The notes: generated by a model from the letters alone, not told the origin. A stretch of DNA of 64,000 bases from Shewanella canadensis (GCF_003966225.1 NZ_RXNU01000007.1:186001-250000); one strand, 5' to 3'. Positions 26,837 through 36,034 are shown, numbered from the stretch's first letter. Program-made: numbers and translations.

Positions 26837-27559
26837 ATGCAGATTAAACAAACCCCATCAGGCGCTATCGCATATTGCGATGCCGCGCTTGAAACCATCT
26901 CTACACAGTGGTTTACCTTCGATTACTGGCAGAGCAAAAGTGCTGTAACCGGTTCATCCAAAGGGCGATACACCACCTGGTTTGTTAAACCCGATATGGC
27001 TGAGACAGACAAGAGTGAATGGGTGCTGCGCCACTACTACCGTGGTGGGCTGATGGAAAAAATCAGCAAGGACTCCTATTTTTACACCGGCCTGAAAAAC
27101 ACCAGAGCGGTGGCTGAGTTATCACTATTGGAATTGCTGTACAGCGAAGGATTTGAAGTCCCCCGCCCCATCGCAGCCAACGTAGAGAGAAACGGTCTCT
27201 ATTATCGCGCCGATATCATCATCGAACGCGTAGAGGGCGCTCAAGATTTAGTGGCCCAACTGAGCAAGTCGCCAATGTCAGACCTACAATGGCAGCAACT
27301 CGGCGCCTGTATCGCGAAATTCCACCAGCGAGGGGTCTATCATGCCGACCTCAACGCCAAGAATATCCTTATCACACCAGACAAGTTCTACCTTATCGAC
27401 TTCGACAGAGGCGAAATTCGCACACCGGCCCCGAAGTGGCAAGGTGCCAACCTGGAGAGGTTGTTACGCTCCTTCAGAAAGGAGCTAGCTAAGCTCCCCA
27501 CTTTGGCCTTTACCGAGTCCAACTGGCAAAGCTTGATGAAGGGTTATTCACAAGCTTAA
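26837..27559 (+). CDS. kdkA: 3-deoxy-D-manno-octulosonic acid kinase
   Basis: 240 residues with a eukaryotic-like kinase fold: WVLRHYYRGGLMEKISKDSYFY, catalytic loop GVYHADLNAKNILI and metal-binding LIDFDRGEIR. KdkA phosphorylates the single Kdo on lipid A in organisms whose core has one Kdo plus phosphate, such as Haemophilus, Vibrio and Shewanella. The nearby Kdo transferase waaA fits, and would be predicted to add one Kdo. Confidence 0.93.
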   Translation: MQIKQTPSGAIAYCDAALETISTQWFTFDYWQSKSAVTGSSKGRYTTWFVKPDMAETDKSEWVLRHYYRGGLMEKISKDSYFYTGLKNTRAVAELSLLELLYSEGFEVPRPIAANVERNGLYYRADIIIERVEGAQDLVAQLSKSPMSDLQWQQLGACIAKFHQRGVYHADLNAKNILITPDKFYLIDFDRGEIRTPAPKWQGANLERLLRSFRKELAKLPTLAFTESNWQSLMKGYSQA

Positions 27560-27872
27560 GACTTGTCAGATAACAAGTTTGAAGTATCTCTGATTTGGGT
27601 TCATTTGGTACTTGGTCGCCCACTGAGTACCATAGCGTCATTGGTATTTATTGCTTGCAGCAGGCTTACGTGTAAACACTTCTGTGACACGCCGCAAGCA
27701 CAATCCCTGTGGGCTCTGCGACATCATCCCTGATGTCGAAGGTCACAGCCGCGTTCACACCTGAGTGTTCACCTCTTCGATTTAGATTTTCTGTTGGCTA
27801 ATCTTTTTGCGGGACCTAGTAAGAAGTGGGACTGCTTGCGTAATCGGATGGAAATGTTTGTTACGTTGCTTG
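27560..27872. other. Intergenic stretch with a nested inverted repeat, no gene seen
   Basis: About 310 bp between kdkA and the small membrane protein gene. The centre is occupied by the nested repeat at 27672-27772. A CACTGAGTACCATAGCG and GGTATT-containing stretch before it shows no open frame of note. Confidence 0.6.
27672..27772. repeat. Three-level nested inverted repeat
   Basis: Outer arms GTAAACACT (27672-27680) / AGTGTTCAC (27764-27772, one mismatch); middle arms CTGTGAC (27682-27688) / GTCACAG (27742-27748); inner hairpin GACATCA-TCCC-TGATGTC (27720-27737). The nesting could fold into one long branched structure. The TCCC/GGGA loop is shared with elements at 28365 and 12013. Confidence 0.65.
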
Positions 27873-28175
27873 CTACAATGAATATAAAAAACATCCAAGC
27901 ATTATCAAAAAAGGGGTTGATACCAACAGGTTAAAGCCAACCTTATTTTTTCCCCAACTCTTTATCAAGGTAACCAAGAATGGAATCCATATAAAGAAAG
28001 AATACATAAACATAATACCAACAACTATTAGACCTTCATGCCTTCTTGGGTTTTCTAAATCTAATGATGTAACAATTCCGGAAACACAGAAAAAAGTAGG
28101 AAATAGCAGAATAAGACTAAGCACTATTAACCAGATTTTTGAATTCAAACTACGGTCTGACATATTCATTTTCAA
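27873..28175 (-). CDS. Small hypothetical membrane protein
   Basis: 100 residues from the first ATG, with other in-frame Met at residues 3 and 5. Three hydrophobic segments (IWLIVLSLILLFPTFFCVSGIV, IVVGIMFMYSFFIWIPFLVTLI, LLVSTPFLIMLGCFLYSL). No family recognised. The gene is AT-rich compared with its neighbours and stands alone between repeat-containing spacers, which suggests an acquired or poorly conserved gene. Moderate confidence that it is expressed. Confidence 0.55.
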   Translation of the reverse strand: MKMNMSDRSLNSKIWLIVLSLILLFPTFFCVSGIVTSLDLENPRRHEGLIVVGIMFMYSFFIWIPFLVTLIKSWGKNKVGFNLLVSTPFLIMLGCFLYSL

Positions 28176-28526
28176 CTTAAAAGCTTATTAGCGTGAATTC
28201 CGATAAACAACTTACAGAATGCAACTTATTCACAATTATTTTAGTAAGTTACCAGTGAGACCTATATGAATCAATGACCATTTTAGCTGGAGAAACCGAG
28301 AGTTTAGATAATCGAAGAGAGCACTTTCTTGAAATCTGCCAAGTGTAGATGCGGCTGAGGGTATCGAAAACAGGGATGTTTTCGTTAAGCGGCCACGGAT
28401 GGCTTTACAGCGTCCCGAAGAAGTATCTGCACATAAGCTCACAGCAGGTGATAAACAACAATGAAGGTACGACCTTCAAGCGCACCACTCAACACCCAAA
28501 CCCAACATAGAAAATGTAATCAGCCT
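28176..28526. other. Intergenic stretch with structural repeat
   Basis: 350 bp without a convincing gene. It includes an exact TTATTCACA (28226-28234, DnaA-box-like, isolated) and the hairpin CGAAAACA-GGGA-TGTTTTCG (28365-28384). The waaA gene ends at its right edge. Confidence 0.6.
28365..28384. repeat. GGGA-loop hairpin, member of a dispersed family
   Basis: Perfect 8-bp arms around GGGA. Compare GACATCA-TCCC-TGATGTC at 27720: same loop (on the other strand), different but self-complementary stem. Confidence 0.55.
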
Positions 28527-29795
28527 TTATTCGAAGGCGATCAACCGATTTGCAAGAGAGAACTGCTTCTGCAACGCCCCCTTGTTAGCCTCCACAACTC
28601 GTAACCCAGCCTTGCTGGCCACCTGATATGCCGACTTGTCTTCAAAGTTACGCACCAGAGCTGTGGCTAACTCTTCGGCCGAAGAGATCACCTGCAAGGC
28701 ACCAGCCTCGTTAAGCAGACCCGTGATCTCGGCGAAATCCCAATGATGTGGTCCGACAAAGACTGGTAATCCCAGCGCCGCAGGCTCAAGTGGGTTATGG
28801 CCACCATTCTCAATTAATGTACCACCGACAAATGCCTGATCGGCCGCCCCATAGAAGGTCAATAACTCCCCCATGGTATCGCCAAGCAACACCTGAGTTG
28901 CACCATCGACACCCTCTTTCAAGCTGCGCCTGGCGAGGGTAAATCCAGCGTCCGATATCTTGGACGCTGCCGCATCAAATTTCTCGGGATGACGCGGCAC
29001 CATGATAAGCAGCGCATCCGGAGCTATCGTCAACAGGTGTCTGTGGGCGGCCAGGATGGCATCGAATTCACCGGGATGAACGCTGCCGGCAATCCATACC
29101 GGGCAGGTTACAGAGCGCCATTGTTGGCGCAATGCCTTGGCCTGCTCACGCTTGTCATCGGCAATGGTAAGATCGAACTTTAAGCTGCCACACACCTCAA
29201 CCCTGTCGGCGCTCACACCTAATGCGATAAAACGATCTGCGGCTTGTTGTGACTGAGCCGCAATCGAATCAAGACTCTGCAACATAGGTTGAGAAAGGGT
29301 TATCTGCTTTTGATACTGGCTGGCCGATTTCTCAGATAAACGCGCATTGGCGAGCATCAACTTGATTCCACAGCGAGAGGCCTGATGGATCAAATTTGGC
29401 CACAGCTCGGTCTCCATAATAATGCAGTACTGCGGATTCACCTGTTTCAGGAATCGACGAACACTGAAAGGCAGATCGAAAGGCAGATAACAGTGCTGAA
29501 CGCTGTCACCAAAGGCTTTTATCACCTCGGCAGAGCCGGTTGGACTCGTCGTGGTCACGGTAATTGTAAGCCGAGGGTGCGCTTGCTGAATAGCTCTGAT
29601 CAGGGGGATGGCCGCAAGGGTCTCCCCCATAGAGACTGAATGAATAAGCAGGTCGCTTCCCTTGAGGGATGTAAGGCCAAACCTCTCCCCCCACCTACCA
29701 CGGTAATCGGGACTCTTGATGGCACGCACGGCTAAATATATAACCAACAGAGGAAAGAGTAGATAGAGTAATATTGAATAAATAAAACGGTTCAT
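28527..29795 (-). CDS. waaA: Kdo transferase
   Basis: 422 residues. An N-terminal membrane anchor (FIYSILLYLLFPLLVIYLAVRA) precedes the GT30 motifs LIHSVSMGETLAAIPLI, TTTSPTGSAEVIKAF, METELWPNLIHQ, and the C-terminal FVGGTLIENGGHNPLEPAALGLPVFVGPH. WaaA attaches Kdo from CMP-Kdo to lipid IVA at the inner-membrane cytoplasmic face. Length matches E. coli (425). Convergent with nothing; its neighbours kdkA and the glycosyltransferases build the same molecule. Confidence 0.97.
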   Translation of the reverse strand: MNRFIYSILLYLLFPLLVIYLAVRAIKSPDYRGRWGERFGLTSLKGSDLLIHSVSMGETLAAIPLIRAIQQAHPRLTITVTTTSPTGSAEVIKAFGDSVQHCYLPFDLPFSVRRFLKQVNPQYCIIMETELWPNLIHQASRCGIKLMLANARLSEKSASQYQKQITLSQPMLQSLDSIAAQSQQAADRFIALGVSADRVEVCGSLKFDLTIADDKREQAKALRQQWRSVTCPVWIAGSVHPGEFDAILAAHRHLLTIAPDALLIMVPRHPEKFDAAASKISDAGFTLARRSLKEGVDGATQVLLGDTMGELLTFYGAADQAFVGGTLIENGGHNPLEPAALGLPVFVGPHHWDFAEITGLLNEAGALQVISSAEELATALVRNFEDKSAYQVASKAGLRVVEANKGALQKQFSLANRLIAFE

Positions 29796-29952
29796 TCGCC
29801 CATACGCTTAATTAAATAGCATCATATAAGTCAGTAATTTTAACACACTAAACCCGCCTATAAGGCCCAGATTAAAGATAATTTACCTGACATTTTTGTT
29901 AAGTTGAGTTAGCTTATTCAATCAGTCTATATTTACTGTGTTCAGGATCAAT

Positions 29953-30630
29953 ATGAAAACCCGCGATAAAATCATCCACGCCAGTTTGAAGTTATTTAAC
30001 GAGCGCGGTGAAAGAAATATCACAACTAATCATATTGCCGCCTACCTCAATATTAGCCCCGGAAACCTCTATTACCATTTTCGTAATAAAGAAGACATTA
30101 TCAGCTCCATATTCCTCCTGTATGAGGCTCATTTAGACTCAGGTTTTCAACCTTATATGGGGCAAGAGGTCAATCTGGAGTTGCTCGTTGGTTATTTCGA
30201 TACTATGTTCGAAACCCTCTGGGAGTTTCGCTTCATGTACGATAACCTGACCGATATCCTGACTCGGGATGAGGCCGTTCTGAAACGATATCAGCACACC
30301 CAGCAACAAGCCTTAACTCGCTCCAGCCACATCTTATCTAAACTGAGACAAGATGGTGTGCTCGCCATAGAGCAGGAGCAGATAACGCCACTTGCAGATA
30401 CGATGCGAATGATCGCCTGTTTCTGGATTGGCTATAAACAGACACACTCAATTAATGCCACCATAACCAAGGCTTCTCTGTATGAAGGCTTACTCAGAGT
30501 GCTCATGATCTTTAAGGCTCATGCAACTCCTGAATCACAAGGCACCTTCACCAGGCTCGAGCAGCATTATCAAGCCATGGCTAACACCTGCTTTATGCCC
30601 AGCTTAGACGTACACTCGTTGGCGTCATAA
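29953..30630 (+). CDS. TetR-family regulator, copy 1
   Basis: 225 residues from ATG 29953, preceded by AGGATCAAT; a start at 29938 is possible. N-terminal TetR helix-turn-helix: MKTRDKIIHASLKLFNERGERNITTNHIAAYLNISPGNLYYHFRNKEDII, given here in parts as MKTRDKIIHASL, ITTNHIAAYLNISPGNLYYH. The C-terminal ligand domain is about 150 residues with WEFRFMYDNLTDIL and ACFWIGYKQTHS. Its closest relative is the next gene, so they arose by tandem duplication. Ligand and targets unknown; the kbl-tdh operon downstream is one possibility. Confidence 0.9.
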   Translation: MKTRDKIIHASLKLFNERGERNITTNHIAAYLNISPGNLYYHFRNKEDIISSIFLLYEAHLDSGFQPYMGQEVNLELLVGYFDTMFETLWEFRFMYDNLTDILTRDEAVLKRYQHTQQQALTRSSHILSKLRQDGVLAIEQEQITPLADTMRMIACFWIGYKQTHSINATITKASLYEGLLRVLMIFKAHATPESQGTFTRLEQHYQAMANTCFMPSLDVHSLAS

Positions 30631-31029
30631 GCCTTCGTTGCCCTCCGCTTGACTCACCATTAGTCCCGGTTCGTTAAATATTGACCTATTTGACGGCCGT
30701 CTCAGCGGTTCCATCTCAGCACCATTCTACTGAATAGACGTTAACGACTTAACTATCCTACTCTTATCTAACTAAGTGGTCTGATTTGCCAAAATACTTA
30801 ATGAGATGAGTATCACTTCGCAGCATTCACAATCATTTTATAATTGAGCTTTGCCTGATTAATTCTGTCAGTGCTAGTATGTATACCCAAGCTACTTCAA
30901 AATGCTCGTTTCAGAGCTTCCGTAGGATAGCTGGACAAGGCTGTGATTGAAGAGAATGGTAATTGGCCAGACAAACCGTCGATTAAAGATGGGCTTTATT
31001 CATCAATAATGAATCCAATTAGGACGCAA
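30631..31029. other. Spacer between the TetR paralogues with a dispersed repeat
   Basis: About 400 bp without a gene. GTATACCCAAGCTACTTCAA at 30881-30900, continuing AATGC, is the left end of an element seen again at 44063-44111. A 29-residue in-frame extension of the second TetR gene from 30943 is judged non-coding because the copy-1-like start and ribosome site lie at 31030. Confidence 0.55.
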
Positions 31030-31686
31030 ATGAAAACCCGCGATAAAATTATCTATACCAGCTTGGAGCTGTTTAACGAACACGGTGAAAGGAATATCAC
31101 TACCAATCATATCGCAGCGCACCTGGGCATTAGCCCGGGTAACCTCTATTACCACTTCCGTAATAAAGAGGACATTATTCGTTCCATTTTTGCCCTGTAC
31201 CATGATCACCTCGAGTCAGGCTTTCAGCCCTACGAGGGAGAACCTATTAGCATTGAGCTTCTCATAAGTTACTTTGATGCTATGTTCTATGCGATGTGGG
31301 AGTTTCGTTTCATGTACGCGAATTTGTCCGATATTCTAAGTCGTGATGATGAACTAAAAAAACTCTACCTGGCCGCCCAGAAGCAGGTACTCACCCGTAG
31401 CAGTCAGATCTTGATTAAATTAAATCAAGATGGCGTCCTCTCGATAGAACAGGACGAGATAATCCCGCTTACCGAGACACTTAAAATGATTGTCAGCTTC
31501 TGGATTGGCTATAAGCAGATCCACTCTATCGATACCCGTATCACCAAGACTTCACTGTATGAAGGGCTACTCAGGGTGTTGATGCTAGCGAAAGCCTATT
31601 CGACTGCGGATTCTCGGGCAACGTTTGTTCGACTCGAACAGCATTATCGGAAACTGGCCACAGCGCCAACCGCACAGAGCGTCTGA
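31030..31686 (+). CDS. TetR-family regulator, copy 2
   Basis: 218 residues from ATG 31030, chosen because AGGACGCAA precedes it just as AGGATCAAT precedes copy 1, and because similarity begins there. The DNA-binding region is nearly identical to copy 1 (ITTNHIAAHLGISPGNLYYH, FRNKEDIIRSIF), so both may recognise the same operator. The effector domain differs more (YAMWEFRFMYANLSDILS, KMIVSFWIGYKQIHS), which suggests different signals. It is 289 bp upstream of kbl on the same strand. Confidence 0.9.
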   Translation: MKTRDKIIYTSLELFNEHGERNITTNHIAAHLGISPGNLYYHFRNKEDIIRSIFALYHDHLESGFQPYEGEPISIELLISYFDAMFYAMWEFRFMYANLSDILSRDDELKKLYLAAQKQVLTRSSQILIKLNQDGVLSIEQDEIIPLTETLKMIVSFWIGYKQIHSIDTRITKTSLYEGLLRVLMLAKAYSTADSRATFVRLEQHYRKLATAPTAQSV

Positions 31687-31975
31687 CGTTAATCGCCAGT
31701 GTCATCACCGGCGCTCTATTTTTGATTAGACAAATTCCAGCTCATTAAGATTAATTCCTTTCTATAAGCCTCTCTAAAAAGACAGATATGAATGACACTC
31801 ACCAGTCCTTTTTATGTCGCGTTAACGATTAGTTTTATTAATGTGAACACTCTGCATCCCCTAAACTAATTAATCTTGCTGCCACCGATGAAAAAAAGGC
31901 TGTAGGGCTAACGATTTTAAGGTTAAAATGCCGCCACTCCCATACTCAAAATAATGCTAACGAAGGAGAATTAAG

Positions 31976-33169
31976 GTGACAACGACCTCATTCTACAACC
32001 AGATCAATCAACAGCTCGCAGACGTTAAAGCCGAAGGCTTATACAAGAGTGAGCGCGTAATCGTCTCTCCTCAGCAAACCGAGATTCGGGTCAATGGAAC
32101 CGAAGTGATGAACTTCTGTGCCAATAACTACCTTGGCCTTGCCAACCACCCTGAGCTAATAAAAGCGGCTCAAGCCGGATTGAATGACCATGGTTTTGGT
32201 ATGGCTTCGGTTCGTTTTATTTGTGGCACCCAAGATATTCATAAGCAACTCGAGTCTAGCCTGAGTGAATTTTTAGGCATGGAAGACACGATTCTTTACT
32301 CTTCATGCTTCGATGCGAATGCGGGTCTGTTTGAAACACTACTGAGCGGTGAAGACGCCATCATCTCAGATGCCCTTAATCATGCTTCAATTATTGACGG
32401 AGTTCGCCTCTGTAAGGCTAAGCGCTTCCGTTACGCCAACAACGATATGGCCGATCTCGAAACTCAACTTAAGGCCGCAAAAGAAGCCGGTGCCCGTAAC
32501 ATCATGATTGCTACCGATGGGGTATTCTCGATGGATGGCGTTATTGCCAACCTGAAGGGTGTCTGTGATCTCGCCGATAAATACGGTGCACTCGTTATGG
32601 TCGATGACTCTCATGCGGTAGGCTTCATTGGAGCCAATGGCCGTGGCACACATGAATATTGCGAAGTGATGGATCGCGTCGATATTATTACCGGTACCTT
32701 AGGTAAGGCTTTAGGTGGTGCATCGGGTGGATTTACATCGGCTAAAAAAGAGGTGGTCGATTGGTTACGTCAGCGCTCTCGTCCATACCTATTCTCTAAC
32801 TCTTTAGCTCCTTCTATTGTCACGGCATCGATTCATGTACTCGAAATGCTTAAGTCTGGACAGGCACTACGTGAAGCCGTTTGGGAAAATAGCCGTTACT
32901 TTCGTGAAAAAATGACCGAAGCAGGCTTTACTTTAGGTGGTGCAGATCATGCCATTATTCCGGTAATGATTGGCGATGCTAAGCTAGCTGGTGACTTCGC
33001 AAACCGACTACTCGAAGAGAACATCTATGTCGTCGGCTTCTCATTCCCGGTTGTACCTAAGGGACAAGCGCGTATCCGCACTCAGATGTCTGCGGCTCAC
33101 ACAAAAGCACAGATAGACAGAGCTATCGAGGCGTTTACTCGTATAGCCAAAGAGATGGGTATCATTTAA
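31976..33169 (+). CDS. kbl: 2-amino-3-ketobutyrate CoA ligase
   Basis: 397 residues. GTG start after GAAGGAGAATTAAG. A PLP enzyme of the alpha-oxoamine synthase family: [56 protein letters not shown], and the Schiff-base lysine in [13 protein letters not shown]. It cleaves 2-amino-3-oxobutyrate with CoA to glycine and acetyl-CoA, the second step of threonine degradation, acting with Tdh encoded next. The 289-bp leader has no obvious structured element. Confidence 0.97.
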   Translation: MTTTSFYNQINQQLADVKAEGLYKSERVIVSPQQTEIRVNGTEVMNFCANNYLGLANHPELIKAAQAGLNDHGFGMASVRFICGTQDIHKQLESSLSEFLGMEDTILYSSCFDANAGLFETLLSGEDAIISDALNHASIIDGVRLCKAKRFRYANNDMADLETQLKAAKEAGARNIMIATDGVFSMDGVIANLKGVCDLADKYGALVMVDDSHAVGFIGANGRGTHEYCEVMDRVDIITGTLGKALGGASGGFTSAKKEVVDWLRQRSRPYLFSNSLAPSIVTASIHVLEMLKSGQALREAVWENSRYFREKMTEAGFTLGGADHAIIPVMIGDAKLAGDFANRLLEENIYVVGFSFPVVPKGQARIRTQMSAAHTKAQIDRAIEAFTRIAKEMGII

Positions 33170-33182
33170 ATAGAATATCGAG

Positions 33183-33281
33183 ATGAAAGCATTGAGTAAG
33201 CTTATATCTGAAAAAGGTATTTGGATGTTCGGTGCTTCTAATCCAACTAAGGTTATCAAATGGGATGTTCGATGCCCTTAA
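33183..33281 (+). pseudogene. Duplicated start of tdh forming a 32-codon open frame
   Basis: Beginning 14 bp after the kbl stop, this frame encodes MKALSKLISEKGIWMFGASN and ends at TAA. It copies the tdh N-terminus ([20 protein letters not shown]) and lies exactly 117 bp (39 codons) upstream, in the same frame. It could be a decayed partial duplication or a translated leader peptide. A GAG directly before the ATG is only a weak ribosome site. Confidence 0.75.
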
Positions 33282-33302
33282 ACAAGCTAAGGTTACAAAA
33301 TG
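33223..33302 (+). repeat. 40-bp tandem repeat leading into the tdh start
   Basis: GGATGTTCGGTGC...CTAAGGTTATCAAATG (33223-33262) and GGATGTTCGATGC...CTAAGGTTACAAAATG (33263-33302) are two imperfect copies. Each ends in a ribosome-site-like AAGG and an ATG; the second ATG is the tdh start. Confidence 0.85.
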
Positions 33303-34325
33303 AAAGCACTGAGTAAACTAAAGCCAGAAGAGGGTATCTGGATGGTCGATGCTCCCAAGCCGGAGATGGGCCATAACGATCTGTTAATAAAGATCAGAAA
33401 AACGGCTATCTGTGGTACCGATATCCATATCTATAACTGGGATGAGTGGTCACAAAAAACCATTCCGGTTCCTATGGTGGTTGGGCATGAATATGTTGGT
33501 GAAGTCATCGATATGGGAATTGAAGTGCGTGGTTTCGATGTCGGAGACCGCGTTTCCGGTGAAGGCCATATTACCTGTGGTCATTGCCGTAACTGTCGAG
33601 GTGGACGAACTCATCTTTGTCGCAATACCTCCGGGGTAGGCGTCAATCGTGACGGGGCTTTTGCAGAATATTTAGTTATTCCGGCATTCAATGCCTTTAA
33701 AATTCCCGATGATATCTCAGATGATCTCGCCTCTATCTTCGATCCATTTGGTAATGCAGTGCATACGGCACTCTCTTTCGATTTGGTCGGTGAGGATGTG
33801 TTAATCACAGGTGCGGGTCCTATCGGGATCATGGCTGCCGCCGTTTGCCGTCATGTTGGCGCTCGCCACGTGGTGATCACGGACGTCAATGAGTACCGCC
33901 TCGAATTAGCCAATAAGATGGGGGCGACACGTACCGTCAATGTTGCTAAGGAAAGTCTCGAAGAGGTTATGGAAGAACTTGGCATGACCGAAGGCTTCGA
34001 TGTTGGCCTGGAAATGTCGGGAGTACCGAGTGCATTCCACTCCATGCTGGATACCATGAACCACGGTGGCAAAATTGCCATGCTGGGTATTCCTGGTGGA
34101 GAGATGGCGATCGACTGGAGTAAAGTTATCTTTAAAGGATTAATCCTGAAGGGTATCTACGGTCGTGAGATGTTTGAAACTTGGTACAAGATGGCGAGCC
34201 TGATCCAATCCGGGTTAGATATATCTCCGATTATCACTCACCATTTCAAGATTGATGACTTCCAGCAAGGCTTCGACGCTATGCGTTCGGGTCAGTCGGG
34301 TAAGGTTATTCTTAACTGGGATTAA
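33300..34325 (+). CDS. tdh: L-threonine 3-dehydrogenase
   Basis: 341 residues, the same length as the E. coli enzyme. A zinc-dependent medium-chain dehydrogenase: catalytic zinc region [17 protein letters not shown] and GHEYVGEV, structural zinc Cys cluster [18 protein letters not shown] loop [20 protein letters not shown]. It oxidises threonine to 2-amino-3-ketobutyrate, the substrate of Kbl. The intergenic region is unusual because it carries a partial duplication of the tdh 5' end. Confidence 0.97.
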   Translation: MKALSKLKPEEGIWMVDAPKPEMGHNDLLIKIRKTAICGTDIHIYNWDEWSQKTIPVPMVVGHEYVGEVIDMGIEVRGFDVGDRVSGEGHITCGHCRNCRGGRTHLCRNTSGVGVNRDGAFAEYLVIPAFNAFKIPDDISDDLASIFDPFGNAVHTALSFDLVGEDVLITGAGPIGIMAAAVCRHVGARHVVITDVNEYRLELANKMGATRTVNVAKESLEEVMEELGMTEGFDVGLEMSGVPSAFHSMLDTMNHGGKIAMLGIPGGEMAIDWSKVIFKGLILKGIYGREMFETWYKMASLIQSGLDISPIITHHFKIDDFQQGFDAMRSGQSGKVILNWD

Positions 34326-34403
34326 TTACCGGCATGGGGCTGTACTAATACGGCCCCGTATTACACACTTAAACCAACGACTCCTCCTTAAAAGAACCGC
34401 ATT

Positions 34404-34712
34404 ATGTCTAGCTTCCAGCATTTTAGTGTCAATCAATTGATCCAACTCTCAGAGAGTAGCCCTGATATCCAGATAGCCGATATTCGCGACGCAGCCAGCT
34501 TCGAGTCAGGCCATGTAGCAGGTTCTATCAATCTTTCTAATGAAAATTTAGCCAGTTTCATAGCAGAAGCCGATATGGATCTCCCCCTCATCGTCATCTG
34601 TTATCATGGGATCAGTAGCCAAAGCGCCGCACAATATCTTGTCGAACAGGGCTTTGATCAAGTATACAGTCTGGACGGTGGTTACCAGGCTTGGCAAGAA
34701 GCACACGCATAA
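34404..34712 (+). CDS. glpE: Thiosulfate sulfurtransferase GlpE
   Basis: 102 residues, a single rhodanese domain. IQIADIRDAASFESGHVAGSINL and the active-site loop VICYHGISSQSAA with the catalytic Cys are intact. GlpE transfers sulfane sulfur from thiosulfate to cyanide or thioredoxin in vitro. It is followed by glpG as in enteric glpEGR, but glpR and glpD are absent here. Confidence 0.95.
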   Translation: MSSFQHFSVNQLIQLSESSPDIQIADIRDAASFESGHVAGSINLSNENLASFIAEADMDLPLIVICYHGISSQSAAQYLVEQGFDQVYSLDGGYQAWQEAHA

Positions 34713-34757
34713 CCTTAACTCTGAGCGAATTCAGCGACATTTTGATAAGGACACTCG

Positions 34758-35594
34758 ATGATAGAAATAGGCAGATTACCCAATGAGCGCGCAGCTCAAG
34801 CACTCGTCGATTACCTTAAGGGTCAAAATATAGATTGCAAAGTGATCGCTGCTGAACAAGGTGTTAGCTTAATCGTTATTCATGATCAAGATAGTGTACG
34901 GGCCGGAATTGAGTACCAGCGCTTTATTCAAAATCCCTACGATGAGAAATACCTTCAGGCTTCTTGGGATAACGGTGATACCAACGCAAAATTTGACTAT
35001 GGCGCTCCAGCGCTTCAGTTGCTGACCCAATTCATTACGGGAGCAGGCCCGCTGACGCTATCGGTTTTTGGCGTCTGTATTTTGATTTTTGCCGGATTCA
35101 ACCTCGGCTTTGCCAACCCGATTTATGAATACCTCTCCTTCTTTAATGCCGTACCCGGCACCGAACTCACCGATTTTTGGCGAGTATTCACCCCATCGCT
35201 ATTACACTTTTCTGCCCTGCACATCATTTTCAATCTGCTCTGGTGGTGGTATCTAGGTGGGAAAATTGAAAATAAAATCGGTGTATCCCCTCTGCTTACC
35301 CTGCTTTTGGTCGCGGGAACCCTTCCCAATATTCTGCAATATTTTATTGGCGGCCCCCATTTCGGTGGTCTTTCAGGTGTCGTCTATGGAGTCGTGGGTT
35401 ACACCTGGATCATGGGAGTGAAGAGGCCAGAGAAAGGCATTGGACTCCCACCGGCATTAATGGGTTTTTTGATGCTATGGTTAGTCTTCGGATTCACCGA
35501 CCTATTCGGGCTCTCCATCGCCAATGGCGCACATACCGGTGGTCTGGTGGTAGGTCTGTTACAGGGATTGATTGATAGCAAGAGAAGAACCTAG
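34758..35594 (+). CDS. glpG: Rhomboid intramembrane serine protease GlpG
   Basis: 278 residues: a cytoplasmic N-terminal domain (MIEIGRLPNERAAQALVDYL) and a six-helix rhomboid core. The catalytic serine is in GGLSGVVYGVVGY and the histidine in IANGAHTGGLVVGL; the L1-loop region WRVFTPSLLHFSALHIIFNLLWWWYLGG is typical. It cleaves membrane proteins within the bilayer. Confidence 0.96.
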   Translation: MIEIGRLPNERAAQALVDYLKGQNIDCKVIAAEQGVSLIVIHDQDSVRAGIEYQRFIQNPYDEKYLQASWDNGDTNAKFDYGAPALQLLTQFITGAGPLTLSVFGVCILIFAGFNLGFANPIYEYLSFFNAVPGTELTDFWRVFTPSLLHFSALHIIFNLLWWWYLGGKIENKIGVSPLLTLLLVAGTLPNILQYFIGGPHFGGLSGVVYGVVGYTWIMGVKRPEKGIGLPPALMGFLMLWLVFGFTDLFGLSIANGAHTGGLVVGLLQGLIDSKRRT

Positions 35595-35658
35595 GCTCTA
35601 GTTCCGGATGGTTTCGCTACGAATACGGCTGACAATGCCTCCGGGCTAGTGAGAAAGA

Positions 35659-35678
35659 GAGGGAGCTGGTACTCCCTC
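35659..35678 (+). terminator. Hairpin after glpG
   Basis: GAGGGAG-CTGGTA-CTCCCTC, a perfect 7-bp stem, followed by CTGTAGG without a T run. Probable weak terminator. Confidence 0.5.
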
Positions 35679-35744
35679 CTGTAGGTTTGATTTAATAAAC
35701 AAACATCATTAGTATCCAATAATCACTCAAGGATAGAGGTAATT

Positions 35745-35942
35745 ATGGACAAAATACCGAGTAAACGGCCTCATAATAAACAGGCCCAAGAGCCAAGTTT
35801 AATCTCTCAACTTTTTCCAACCGAATTTGGTTTTGCAGAATCGGCTGGACAATCTAAAACACTCATTATCATGCTCATCATTTTCATTGTTCTATTTGGA
35901 GGTTTTGCACTATTTCTAATGAAAATGGCGAATGCAATCTGA
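35745..35942 (+). CDS. Small single-pass membrane protein
   Basis: 65 residues: a basic, proline-containing N-terminal half (IPSKRPHNKQAQEPSLISQL) and one C-terminal hydrophobic helix (TLIIMLIIFIVLFGGFALFL). A GGATAGAGG site precedes the ATG. The middle FPTEFGFAESAG is not a motif I recognise. The tail-anchored layout suggests a small inner-membrane partner protein. It stands between glpG and elbB with inverted repeats on both sides; function unknown. Confidence 0.65.
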   Translation: MDKIPSKRPHNKQAQEPSLISQLFPTEFGFAESAGQSKTLIIMLIIFIVLFGGFALFLMKMANAI

Positions 35943-35978
35943 TTTATAACCACATATAGGGCTGAAAGAGATCCACTT

Positions 35979-36011
35979 AGAGCGCTGGCCGCCCTCGAAG
36001 CGAAGCGCTCT
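35979..36011. terminator. Inverted repeat between small membrane protein and elbB
   Basis: AGAGCGCT (35979-35986) / AGCGCTCT (36004-36011), perfect 8-bp arms, in the convergent gap; T-rich sequence follows on the plus side (TATTTTACCTTTTTTT). Probably ends transcripts from one or both sides. Confidence 0.5.
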
Positions 36012-36034
36012 AGCCAGTCCTATTTTACCTTTTT

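Noticed and set aside
28236..28442. Minus-strand 68-codon open frame in the waaA spacer
   Set aside because: It reads through a structural repeat, has no recognisable pattern and no ribosome site.
30943..31029. N-terminal extension of the second TetR protein
   Set aside because: Similarity to copy 1 and the matching ribosome site begin at 31030; the upstream part lies in a dispersed repeat.
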